NCBI GenBank assembly: GCA_025929455.1
Contig: JAICMB010000258.1
Location: 1 to 5,534, forward strand
Length of the DNA: 5,534 nucleotides
Direction: 5' to 3'
DNA from: Bryobacteraceae bacterium
GTDB taxonomy: Bacteria > Acidobacteriota > Terriglobia > Bryobacterales > Bryobacteraceae
Below the pieces are notes generated by a model that had not been told where the DNA came from, did not search any database, and saw only the letters and a list, made by a program, of their open reading frames with translations. Every line of letters begins with the position of its first letter. Position 1 is the stretch's first letter. The translations under genes were made by a program, and so were the position numbers. Positions 1 to 5,534 of this stretch are shown piece by piece.

Positions 1-2
1 TC

Positions 3-1178
3 AAGGGTGAAATCGGGATTACGAGCACTCCTGTGATCGATCCCGCTCGCGGACTTCTGTACGTTCTGGCCCGGACACAAGAAACTGCGGGAGGCATAAC
101 GACCTATGTTCAGAAACTGCATGCCTTGAACATAACCACAGGCGCGGAAGCACAAAACAGCCCGGTAGTGATTCAGGCGTCGGTGCCTGGTACCGGTGAC
201 GGGAACGATGGTAATGGGCATGTTCCATTCGACGCTCTTCGAGAAAATCAAAGGGCAGGCTTGCTGCTGTTGAACGGCGTTGTTTATATCACATGGGGTT
301 CCCTGTGCGACGTCAGTCCTTATCACGGCTGGGTCATCGGCTATGACGCGAGTTCACTCGCGCAAGTAGCGGTTTACAACGTAACGGCCAACGGCTTCGG
401 AGGCGGCATCTGGCAGGCCGGTGCGGCGGCCGCTGCGGACGCGAGCGGGAATATCTATGTCGCAACCGGAAACGGGACGTTCGACGCCAACGGCTCCGGA
501 ATCGATTATGGAGACAGCTTCCTCAAACTGAATTCCAGTGCCGGATTGTCGGTGAGCGATTCGTTCACTCCGTTCAATCAGAACATCCTTAATCGCTTTA
601 ATGTGGACCTCGGCTCTGTGGGCACCGTCCTTCTACCGGACCAGCCGTCGGCTCCCACTCATCTGCTGGTCGGCAGCGGCAAGGAAGGGCGCATCTATCT
701 GCTCAACCGCGACAACATGGGTACGTTCAATGCCGGCAGCGACAGCCAGATCGTGCAGTCGCTACCCAACGCCTTCCCTCGCGGCATTTGGGGTCTGCCA
801 GCATACTGGCAGAACCAGGTCTATATCCAAGGCGTCAACGACGCTGTCAAGGCGTATCGGCTGCATAGTGGAAGTCTGTCGTCGATGCCGGTGTCCAGCC
901 AGTCCGTTACGTTCGGATATCCTGGCTCCGTCCCGTCCATATCTGCGCAAGGCACGGCGAACGGCATCGTTTGGTCGCTGGAGTACAACACCAGCAGCGC
1001 GGCCGTCCTCCATGCGTACGATGCCGCCAATGTTTCGCGGGAGCTCTGGAACAGCGCGCAGTCCGGTGCCCGGGATCAGGCAGGCTTGGGTGCCAAATTT
1101 GTTGTTCCGACGGTGGCCAATGGAAAGGTCTACGTGGCAGGCGCAACCGAGCTCGACGTGTACGGCCTCCTCCCTTAA
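3..1178 (+). CDS. PQQ-like beta-propeller protein, 3' part (5' end outside window)
   Basis: The reading frame is open from the left edge to a TAA at 1176-1178, giving 391 visible residues. The GTG at 33 is most likely an internal valine, because the residues before it (ITSTPVIDP, about 6-14) already fit a propeller strand. The protein is rich in Gly, Ala, Asn and Ser and shows repeated blade-like segments: LLLLNGVVYITWG near 87-99, GNIYVATGNG at 149-158, GKEGRIYLLN at 226-235 and GKVYVAG at 374-380, ending in DVYGLLP. This pattern is typical of secreted PQQ-like (quinoprotein-type) repeat proteins of unknown function that are common in acidobacteria. No catalytic residues are recognisable, so calling it a PQQ enzyme is not justified; a structural or binding role is equally possible. 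Any signal peptide would lie outside the window. The fold is fairly sure, the function unknown. Confidence 0.82.
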   Translation, partial: KGEIGITSTPVIDPARGLLYVLARTQETAGGITTYVQKLHALNITTGAEAQNSPVVIQASVPGTGDGNDGNGHVPFDALRENQRAGLLLLNGVVYITWGSLCDVSPYHGWVIGYDASSLAQVAVYNVTANGFGGGIWQAGAAAAADASGNIYVATGNGTFDANGSGIDYGDSFLKLNSSAGLSVSDSFTPFNQNILNRFNVDLGSVGTVLLPDQPSAPTHLLVGSGKEGRIYLLNRDNMGTFNAGSDSQIVQSLPNAFPRGIWGLPAYWQNQVYIQGVNDAVKAYRLHSGSLSSMPVSSQSVTFGYPGSVPSISAQGTANGIVWSLEYNTSSAAVLHAYDAANVSRELWNSAQSGARDQAGLGAKFVVPTVANGKVYVAGATELDVYGLLP

Positions 1179-1379
1179 CGCCCAAAAACAGTTCCACGGT
1201 GCGGCCGACAGCGAAGCAATTACTCGAGTTGCGCGCCTCAAGCAGCAGATCATTGCGCCGCGGCGGCAACCTTTCAGCAATGTCGCAGCCGCTCTCGCCC
1301 GCGCGCGCACGCCCGGCGAAGCCCGCCGATTCGTCTTGCAACTAGGGCCTGCACCGCCGTTGCCTATACAATACTCTCA
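1179..1379. other. Intergenic region between the propeller and deacetylase-like genes
   Basis: This 201-bp gap contains no convincing gene; open frames crossing it are extensions of out-of-frame reading from the flanking genes. There is no stem followed by a T run, so no intrinsic terminator is visible after the propeller gene. It contains a 10-bp GC palindrome (CGCCGCGGCG, 1256-1265) and a short alternating C/G stretch (about 1300-1312). A possible -10 box lies at its right end. Confidence 0.6.
1365..1372 (+). promoter_or_regulatory. Possible -10 box for the deacetylase-like gene
   Basis: TATACAAT lies 7 bases before the ATG at 1380 and resembles a sigma-70 -10 element (TATACA or TACAAT). 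No good -35 box is present at 16-18 bp; TTGCAA at 1336-1341 is 23 bp from TATACA, which is too far. If used, transcription would begin about at the ATG, giving a leaderless or nearly leaderless mRNA. That would agree with the lack of a Shine-Dalgarno sequence. This is inference from sequence only. Confidence 0.3.
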
Positions 1380-2792
1380 ATGCGTTTCAGTGTCCTTATT
1401 GTTGCCATTGTTGCCTGTCTGTTGGGCGCCGTTTCCAGCTTTGCCGCCCCGTCATCGAAACCCGTGTACGTCGTGCTGTGGTTCGATACCGAGGATTACA
1501 TCGAGCCCGCCGCGGACGATGCGGCGTTGCGCATTGCCACGGACCTGACCGCGGAGCGAGTCCGCGGCACGTTCAAAGTAGTGGGCGAGAAGGCCCGCAT
1601 GCTGGAACGCCGCCACCGCATGGACGTGATTCGCGCGCTGTCGCTGCACTGCATCGGCTATCACTCCAACTTCCACAGCATGCCGCCTCCACCCGCGGTT
1701 TATCTGCGCCGCATGGGGTTACTCGAAGGAGCTGCGGAGTTCCAGCGTCGCGAAGAACCCGGCGTTCGAGACATCGAGCGAATATTTGGAGTCACGCCGG
1801 CCTGCTACGGACAGCCGGGTTCGTCGTGGGCTCCGCAAACGGACATCGCTCTGCGCAAAATGGGCATCCACGTTTATCTCGACGACGCACCGCAAATCGG
1901 TCTCGACGATCAGCCAATGTGGTACGGCGGACTGTTGTACATCTTCAACATGGGCCGGTATCTCATCCGGCCCGATCTGGATCACGAGGACCGCAACCCC
2001 GCCATTCTGCGCCGCTTCGATCAGGCTGTCGCCACGCTTTCCGCGAACGGCGGGGGCGTGATCAGCACGTATTTCCATCCGACGGAGTTTGTCACGACAG
2101 AGTTCTGGGATGCCGTGAATTTCTCGAACGGCCTCCCGCGCGAGCGCAGCCAATGGGTGCGTCCGCACCGCCGCACTCCGCAGGACACAGAACGCTGCTT
2201 CCGCATTCTCCGTGAGTACGTGGAGCATGCGAAGCAGAACCCGAACGTTCGCTTCGCAACCGCGCGCGATCTCCTGAAACTATACGAGAGTCCGTTTGCT
2301 CCGGAACTACCGCGCGACACGATCGCCGCGCACCTCGCAAAAGAGATTACCTTCCTGCGCACGGAACACGGCAATCTTTCAGGGGCCGACATGTTGCTGC
2401 AGCTTCTCGGACTGCCCAACGAATATGTGGACGGTCCCACGAGACGCGGGGCGAGCACCTACGCAGACGCAACCATTCCGCGCTGGCTGTTCGACAGCGC
2501 ACGGAAGGATGTGATCTCGTTCATTCAGACGAACGGGCGGCTGCCGAGCGAAGTGTTCCTGGGCTCGCAAACGCTTTCGCTCGCCGATTTCACAGCCACA
2601 CTGGCCGGCGAGACGGCATCATCCGGTCCCGTACGCGTCCAGCGCGGCCATCTCGCTTTTGAGAAGTACGTTGCAACCGATCCCGCCGCGTCCTTTCGCT
2701 GGCCGATTCACCCGCCGGGATTTTCCGCGCCCGAATTGCTCGAACTGGGTCGCTTGCAGGCCTGGACGCTAAAACCGGCCCGCTTACGCTGA
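1380..2792 (+). CDS. Secreted polysaccharide-deacetylase-like protein with C-terminal module
   Basis: The protein has 470 residues. The N-terminus (Arg2, hydrophobic 4-19, likely cleavage near Ala22/Ala23) looks like a Sec signal peptide. IVAC at 10-13 also fits a lipobox loosely, but the hydrophobic stretch continues past Cys13. The first half resembles a NodB-type (carbohydrate esterase 4) barrel: FDTED at 35-39 replaces the TFDD metal/catalytic motif, H95-x3-H99 is the metal-binding HxxxH, and YFHPTEF at 231-237 is a late His motif. The third motif reads YGQPGSSW (143-150), with Gln where classical enzymes have Arg. Residues from about 310 on form a separate part containing GRLPSEVFLG (386-395), which resembles small wall-binding repeats. 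The likely role is removal of acyl groups from an extracytoplasmic glycan, but the substrate is unknown and activity is unproven. The ATG at 1380 is chosen because it begins the signal peptide; no ribosome binding site is visible. Confidence 0.83.
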   Translation: MRFSVLIVAIVACLLGAVSSFAAPSSKPVYVVLWFDTEDYIEPAADDAALRIATDLTAERVRGTFKVVGEKARMLERRHRMDVIRALSLHCIGYHSNFHSMPPPPAVYLRRMGLLEGAAEFQRREEPGVRDIERIFGVTPACYGQPGSSWAPQTDIALRKMGIHVYLDDAPQIGLDDQPMWYGGLLYIFNMGRYLIRPDLDHEDRNPAILRRFDQAVATLSANGGGVISTYFHPTEFVTTEFWDAVNFSNGLPRERSQWVRPHRRTPQDTERCFRILREYVEHAKQNPNVRFATARDLLKLYESPFAPELPRDTIAAHLAKEITFLRTEHGNLSGADMLLQLLGLPNEYVDGPTRRGASTYADATIPRWLFDSARKDVISFIQTNGRLPSEVFLGSQTLSLADFTATLAGETASSGPVRVQRGHLAFEKYVATDPAASFRWPIHPPGFSAPELLELGRLQAWTLKPARLR

Positions 2793-2802
2793 GAAACGTG
2801 GG

Positions 2803-2819
2803 GCAGGTTGGTAACCTGC
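2803..2819. repeat. Hairpin 1 of the pre-tig repeat
   Basis: The perfect 7-bp inverted repeat GCAGGTT / AACCTGC has a GGT loop and lies 10 bases after the stop codon of the deacetylase-like gene. It could form in RNA from either strand. No T run follows, so it is not a classical intrinsic terminator. Confidence 0.8.
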
Positions 2820-2838
2820 GGCCGATTGTCAATCGGCC
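2820..2838. repeat. Hairpin 2 of the pre-tig repeat
   Basis: The perfect 8-bp inverted repeat GGCCGATT / AATCGGCC has a GTC loop and directly abuts hairpin 1. Only two T bases follow it on the + strand. It may slow or protect the 3' end of the upstream mRNA, but it lacks a proper terminator tail. Confidence 0.8.
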
Positions 2839-2870
2839 TTGTCGCTCGCGTGAGCCAGTTCCTTCGCGGT

Positions 2871-2876
2871 TAGAAT
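2871..2876 (+). promoter_or_regulatory. Possible -10 box for tig
   Basis: TAGAAT matches the sigma-70 -10 consensus in five of six positions. No convincing -35 box is found at 16-18 bp upstream (GCGTGA at 2848-2853 is poor). A start about 7 bases downstream would place hairpin 3 (2883-2897) at the very 5' end of a roughly 29-nt leader. This is a weak call from sequence only. Confidence 0.3.
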
Positions 2877-2882
2877 GGATGA

Positions 2883-2897
2883 GGCGGGCGTCCCGCC
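2883..2897. repeat. Hairpin 3 of the pre-tig repeat
   Basis: The perfect 6-bp all-G/C inverted repeat GGCGGG / CCCGCC has a CGT loop and ends 14 bases before the tig ATG. It could be the last unit of the repeat element, a 5' leader hairpin of the tig mRNA, or both. Confidence 0.7.
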
Positions 2898-2911
2898 GCA
2901 TTTTCCTATAC

Positions 2912-4228
2912 ATGCACATCGAAGGTTGTAAGCACGAACTCGAATTTACGGTCCCGGTAGACGAAATCGATCGCGAGACGGAGCGCGTCATCGGCGATTT
3001 ACAGAAAAAAGTGCGCCTGCCGGGATTCCGGCCCGGCAAAGCGCCCGCCAACATTGTGCGCAGCCGCTTTGCGCGCGAGGTGCGCCAGGATGTGCTCGAG
3101 GCGCTCATCCCGCGCCATCTCGAAAAGCGCTTCAAGGGCGAAGAACTGAAGGTGGTCGGTACGCCGTCGATCACCGATCTACACTTCAATCCCGGCGAGC
3201 CGCTCACGTTCAAGGCAGAGTTCGAGGTCGCGCCCGAGGTGTCGCTCGAAACGTATCAGGGCCTGACCGCGCACTACGAAGAGCCGCAGGTTACGGACGA
3301 AGATGTAGACGAACGCCTGCAGCAACTGCGGGAGCAGAAGGCGCAGTTCGTAGGCATTGAGCCGCGCCCGGCAGAGGACGGCGACTATGCTGTAGTTGCG
3401 CTCGATAGCCTCTCGGACGTGCAGCCGGCGATGCATCAGGACGAGATGACGATCCATGTCGGCGATCCCGAAACGATGGCGACGTTCAGCGATGCGGTGC
3501 GCGGGATGAGTCCCGACGAGGAGAAAGAGTTCGAGGTCACGTACCCGGAAGATTACGGCTCCGATAAGCTGGCCGGCAAGACCGTCAAGTTCCGGATGAA
3601 GCTGAAGTCGCTGCGGCGGAAGGAACTGCCGGAGTTGAATGACGATTTTGCGACCGAGCTCGGGGACTACAAGGACCTGAACGAAGTGCGCGATGCCATA
3701 CGGCGGGCCATCTTTTCCGAGCGCCAGTTCGCCAAGCAGCAGAGGGCCAAAGAGGAGCTGGTCGACCGTCTGGTCGAGGCGCACGATTTCGCGATTCCGG
3801 AAGCATTTATTGAAAAGCAAATCGAAAATGAGGTCGGCGGATATCTGCGGCGCTGGGCCGCGCAGGGCATCGACGTTTCAAAGCTGAACCTTGATTGGAA
3901 CAAGCTGAAAGAGTCACAGCGCACGAAAGCCATTCGGGATGTCAAAGCGTCGCTGCTGCTCGAAAAGGTTGCCGATCGCGAAGCCATCCACGCGACGCAG
4001 GATGAAGTCGATCATGAAGTGCAGCGCATCGCGCGGCAGGAGCGCGAGCCCGTTGCCGCCGTGCGCAAAAAACTTGAGAAGGACGGCACCATCGGCCGCA
4101 TCGCAGGTCACATTCGCACCGAGAAGACACTGAACTACCTTTTCGAGCACGCCCGCAAAGTGGCGGGCGAGCCCGAACCGCAGCCTGAAGCGCCGGCTCC
4201 CGAGCCGGCCGACATCGTAACGGAGTAG
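2912..4228 (+). CDS. tig: Trigger factor, ribosome-associated chaperone
   Basis: Trigger factor binds the ribosome near the exit tunnel and shields nascent chains; it also carries a peptidyl-prolyl isomerase (FKBP-like) domain. The 438 residues match the family's usual length. The ribosome-binding domain covers about 1-115, with the signature loop GFRPGKAP at 38-45 (Lys replaced by Pro after Phe-Arg, compared with E. coli). The FKBP-like domain follows at about 152-232, including TYPEDY (210-215) and the LAGKTVKF strand. LPELNDDFA (239-247) leads into the helical C-terminal domain, with IPEAFIEKQI at 295-304. The tail (about 420-438) is rich in Pro and Glu. I chose the ATG at 2912 because IEGCKHEL right after it is the normal family N-terminus. 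An in-frame ATG at 2879 and a GTG at 2798 would add unrelated residues, the latter from the palindromic repeat. No clear Shine-Dalgarno sequence is seen. clpP and clpX, which often follow tig, are not here. Confidence 0.96.
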   Translation: MHIEGCKHELEFTVPVDEIDRETERVIGDLQKKVRLPGFRPGKAPANIVRSRFAREVRQDVLEALIPRHLEKRFKGEELKVVGTPSITDLHFNPGEPLTFKAEFEVAPEVSLETYQGLTAHYEEPQVTDEDVDERLQQLREQKAQFVGIEPRPAEDGDYAVVALDSLSDVQPAMHQDEMTIHVGDPETMATFSDAVRGMSPDEEKEFEVTYPEDYGSDKLAGKTVKFRMKLKSLRRKELPELNDDFATELGDYKDLNEVRDAIRRAIFSERQFAKQQRAKEELVDRLVEAHDFAIPEAFIEKQIENEVGGYLRRWAAQGIDVSKLNLDWNKLKESQRTKAIRDVKASLLLEKVADREAIHATQDEVDHEVQRIARQEREPVAAVRKKLEKDGTIGRIAGHIRTEKTLNYLFEHARKVAGEPEPQPEAPAPEPADIVTE

Positions 4229-4256
4229 CCGCCGACTGCCTGTCAAAGCGCGCCGT

Positions 4257-5048
4257 ATGTATCGCAAGATGCGGGGCGGAGCGCAAGCGCACTTGATGGA
4301 ATGCGAAGACGGCAATTTCTACGTCGTCAAGTTCCGGAATAACCCACAGCACCGCCGCATCCTTATAAACGAATGGATCTCGGCAGTCTTTCTGCGCCAC
4401 CTGGAAATCGCGGCTCCGGAGACGGCGATCATCGAGATCACGCCCGAGTTCCTGGCCGCAAATCCCGACGTGTTTATGCAACTCGGCTCGCGGCGTATTG
4501 ACGTGGAGCCCGGGTGGCACTTCGGCTCTGCCTTTCCCGGCGATCCCGGACGCGTTCCGGTGTACGATTACGTTCCCGATCTGCTGATCGAAAAGGTCGC
4601 CAATCTGTCGCACTTTCTAGGCGTGCTGGTGTTCGATAAGTGGATGGGCAATGCCGATTCGCGCCAGGCGGTTTTCTATCGCGCACGATTGAAGCACGGC
4701 CCGCACGCAGACGGTTTTATCGCCAGCATGATCGACCACGGCTACGTGCTCGACGGACCGCACTGGAACCTGAACGATTCGCCGCTGCAGGGCCTGTACT
4801 TCCGTCCGATCGTATACCAGAATGTGCGCGGGTTCACCGATTTCGAGCCTTGGCTGGCGCGCGTCGTGAATTTTCCTGATGAGGTGATTGACGACGCGCT
4901 CAAGCAGCTTCCGGCGGAGTGGGTGCAGCAGGACTACGAAGCGCTAGAGCAGCTCATGCACCGGTTGCAAGCGCGCCGCAAGCGCGTCCCCGATCTGGTT
5001 CGAGACAGCTCACGCGGGCGGATCAATCCGTTCCCACACTGGAAGTAA
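4257..5048 (+). CDS. Stand-alone HipA-like kinase domain protein
   Basis: The 263-residue protein resembles the HipA-like kinase family (the 'HipA_2' type, recognised from memory), a compact kinase fold without the N-terminal part of classical HipA. Visible kinase features are a Gly-rich start (RGGAQ, 6-10), YVVKF with the likely ATP-binding Lys25, a possible partner Glu39, the catalytic segment FDKWMGNADSR (126-136, with Asp127, Asn132 and Asp134), and IDHG (159-162) in place of DFG. The C-terminus ends in RGRINPFPHWK. No signal peptide or membrane segment is seen, so it should be cytoplasmic. The substrate is unknown, and whether it phosphorylates a protein or a small molecule cannot be told. 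It lies 28 bp after tig on the same strand, so the two may be co-transcribed. No HipB-like antitoxin gene is next to it. A CTG at 4236, preceded by GGAG at 4222-4225, could be the true start, adding seven residues. The 3' end overlaps thiO on the other strand. Confidence 0.88.
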   Translation: MYRKMRGGAQAHLMECEDGNFYVVKFRNNPQHRRILINEWISAVFLRHLEIAAPETAIIEITPEFLAANPDVFMQLGSRRIDVEPGWHFGSAFPGDPGRVPVYDYVPDLLIEKVANLSHFLGVLVFDKWMGNADSRQAVFYRARLKHGPHADGFIASMIDHGYVLDGPHWNLNDSPLQGLYFRPIVYQNVRGFTDFEPWLARVVNFPDEVIDDALKQLPAEWVQQDYEALEQLMHRLQARRKRVPDLVRDSSRGRINPFPHWK

Positions 5049-5534
5049 TCTCGCGCGCCAGACGTGCCGCGGTCGCGGGGGCAAGCAGGATTCCGTTGCG
5101 GAAATGTCCGTACGCCAGCCAGACGTTGGTGCCGGCGATATTGCCGATACGCGGTTCGTCGTCCTCGGTGCCCGGCCGCAGGCCCGTCCAGCACGCAACC
5201 GGCGTTTTGTCCACAAGCTCCGGCCAGATCGCGGCGGCACGTTTGTGAATGTCGCGGCAGATGTTTTCGTCGACGGCGGCGTCGAACCCGGCGCGCTCCT
5301 GCGTCGAGCCAGCGATGGTGAAGCCGGTCCCGCGCTGGACTATGTAGGTTTCTTTGTAGCGGCGGATGCTGCCCAGCGAGCCGGGAGCAAGTTGGAACCC
5401 GATCAGGTGTCCTTTCACCGGCACGGCCGGCGGTAGTTCGATCCGCTTGCCCGAGCGCAACAGCCGCACCATGTTCGACCACGCGCCCGCCGACAGCACG
5501 ACCGCGCCCGCCTGCTCGGTATCGAATTCGCCGA
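5023..5534 (-). CDS. thiO: Glycine oxidase ThiO, C-terminal part (5' end outside window)
   Basis: The frame is open from the right edge to a TGA at 5025-5023, giving 170 residues of a D-amino-acid-oxidase-like flavoprotein. ThiO oxidises glycine to iminoacetate/glyoxylate with release of H2O2, feeding the thiazole moiety of thiamine. In order, the sequence shows a VVLSAGAWS motif (FAD-domain strand), PVKGHLIGF, YIVQRGTGFTIAGST (substrate-domain strands), GLRPGTEDDEP, and GHFRNGILLAP near the end. The Arg residues in GLRP and GHFR are 26 apart and correspond to the substrate-binding arginines of Bacillus subtilis glycine oxidase. GHFRNGILLAPATA separates ThiO-like enzymes from more distant DAO-family members, though another amine oxidase of this family remains possible. 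The GTG at 5499 is an internal valine, because homology continues upstream of it. The last 26 bp overlap the HipA-like gene. The N-terminal FAD-binding GxGxxG segment is outside the window. Confidence 0.9.
   Translation of the reverse strand, partial: GEFDTEQAGAVVLSAGAWSNMVRLLRSGKRIELPPAVPVKGHLIGFQLAPGSLGSIRRYKETYIVQRGTGFTIAGSTQERAGFDAAVDENICRDIHKRAAAIWPELVDKTPVACWTGLRPGTEDDEPRIGNIAGTNVWLAYGHFRNGILLAPATAARLAREITSSVGTD

Larger units (their letters stand above)
2798..2897. repeat. Palindromic interspersed (REP-like) repeat with three hairpins
   Basis: Three inverted repeats fill most of the gap between the deacetylase-like gene and tig: GCAGGTT/AACCTGC (2803-2819), GGCCGATT/AATCGGCC (2820-2838) and GGCGGG/CCCGCC (2883-2897). 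All have perfect stems and 3-nt loops, and the first two abut without a spacer. From memory, very similar sequences recur many times in genomes of acidobacteria, planctomycetes and Verrucomicrobia, and are often mistranslated as peptides such as 'GQVGNL'. Only one copy is in this window, so its dispersed nature is inferred. Confidence 0.7.

Noticed and set aside
1256..1312. GC palindrome CGCCGCGGCG and alternating C/G stretch as an operator or Z-DNA site.
   Set aside because: Such short stretches are expected by chance in DNA this GC-rich, and nothing else supports a regulatory role.
601..1548. A 315-codon + strand open frame crossing the propeller gene, the gap and the deacetylase-like start.
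   Set aside because: It is out of frame with two well-supported genes, is rich in Arg/Ser/Ala/Pro as shadow frames of GC-rich DNA are, and shows no domain.
2803..2840. Intrinsic terminator after the deacetylase-like gene.
   Set aside because: The hairpins are good, but only two T bases follow, so the classical U tract is missing; they are annotated as repeats instead.
2798..2911. N-terminal extension of trigger factor from the in-frame GTG at 2798 (or ATG at 2879).
   Set aside because: The added residues come from the palindromic repeat and match no trigger factor N-terminus; the family start fits the ATG at 2912.
2590..3213. A 207-codon minus-strand open frame across the repeat and the 5' part of tig.
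   Set aside because: It is antisense to two real genes, has shadow-like composition and runs through the hairpin repeat.
3179..3820. A 213-codon minus-strand open frame inside tig.
   Set aside because: It lies entirely opposite conserved trigger factor coding sequence and shows no recognisable motif.
4257..5048. A HipBA toxin-antitoxin module.
   Set aside because: No HipB-like helix-turn-helix gene is found beside the kinase, and the protein is the short stand-alone type.
4934..5482. A second minus-strand frame overlapping thiO.
   Set aside because: The thiO frame carries all the conserved flavoenzyme motifs; this frame is Arg-rich with none.

Overview
The window is GC-rich, densely coding bacterial chromosomal DNA. 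Protein style suggests an acidobacterium, most likely of the Solibacter/Bryobacter type. The clues are a PQQ-like beta-propeller ending in 'VYGLLP', a divergent secreted deacetylase-like protein, the trigger factor N-terminus 'IEGCKHEL', and a dispersed palindromic repeat. This taxonomic call rests on remembered family features and was not tested by a search.

Layout from left to right. (1) The 3' part of a beta-propeller gene (3-1178, +), running off the left edge. (2) A 201-bp gap with a weak -10-like box at its right end. (3) A secreted polysaccharide-deacetylase-like protein with an extra C-terminal module (1380-2792, +). (4) A 119-bp gap holding three small hairpins, all with 3-nt loops, which looks like a palindromic interspersed repeat. 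(5) tig, encoding trigger factor (2912-4228, +). (6) A stand-alone HipA-like kinase (4257-5048, +), 28 bp after tig. (7) The 3' part of thiO, glycine oxidase (5023-5534, -), which converges on the kinase gene and overlaps its end by 26 bp.

The genes do not form one obvious pathway. The propeller and the deacetylase-like protein are probably exported or envelope proteins. Trigger factor is a housekeeping chaperone and is close enough to the HipA-like gene for co-transcription. ThiO serves thiamine thiazole synthesis and is read from the other side. I see no RNA gene, CRISPR array, insertion sequence or phage gene. The region looks mostly ordinary. Points worth a second look are the hairpin array before tig, the start codon and partner-less state of the HipA-like kinase, the divergent deacetylase motifs with their C-terminal module, and the convergent overlap.
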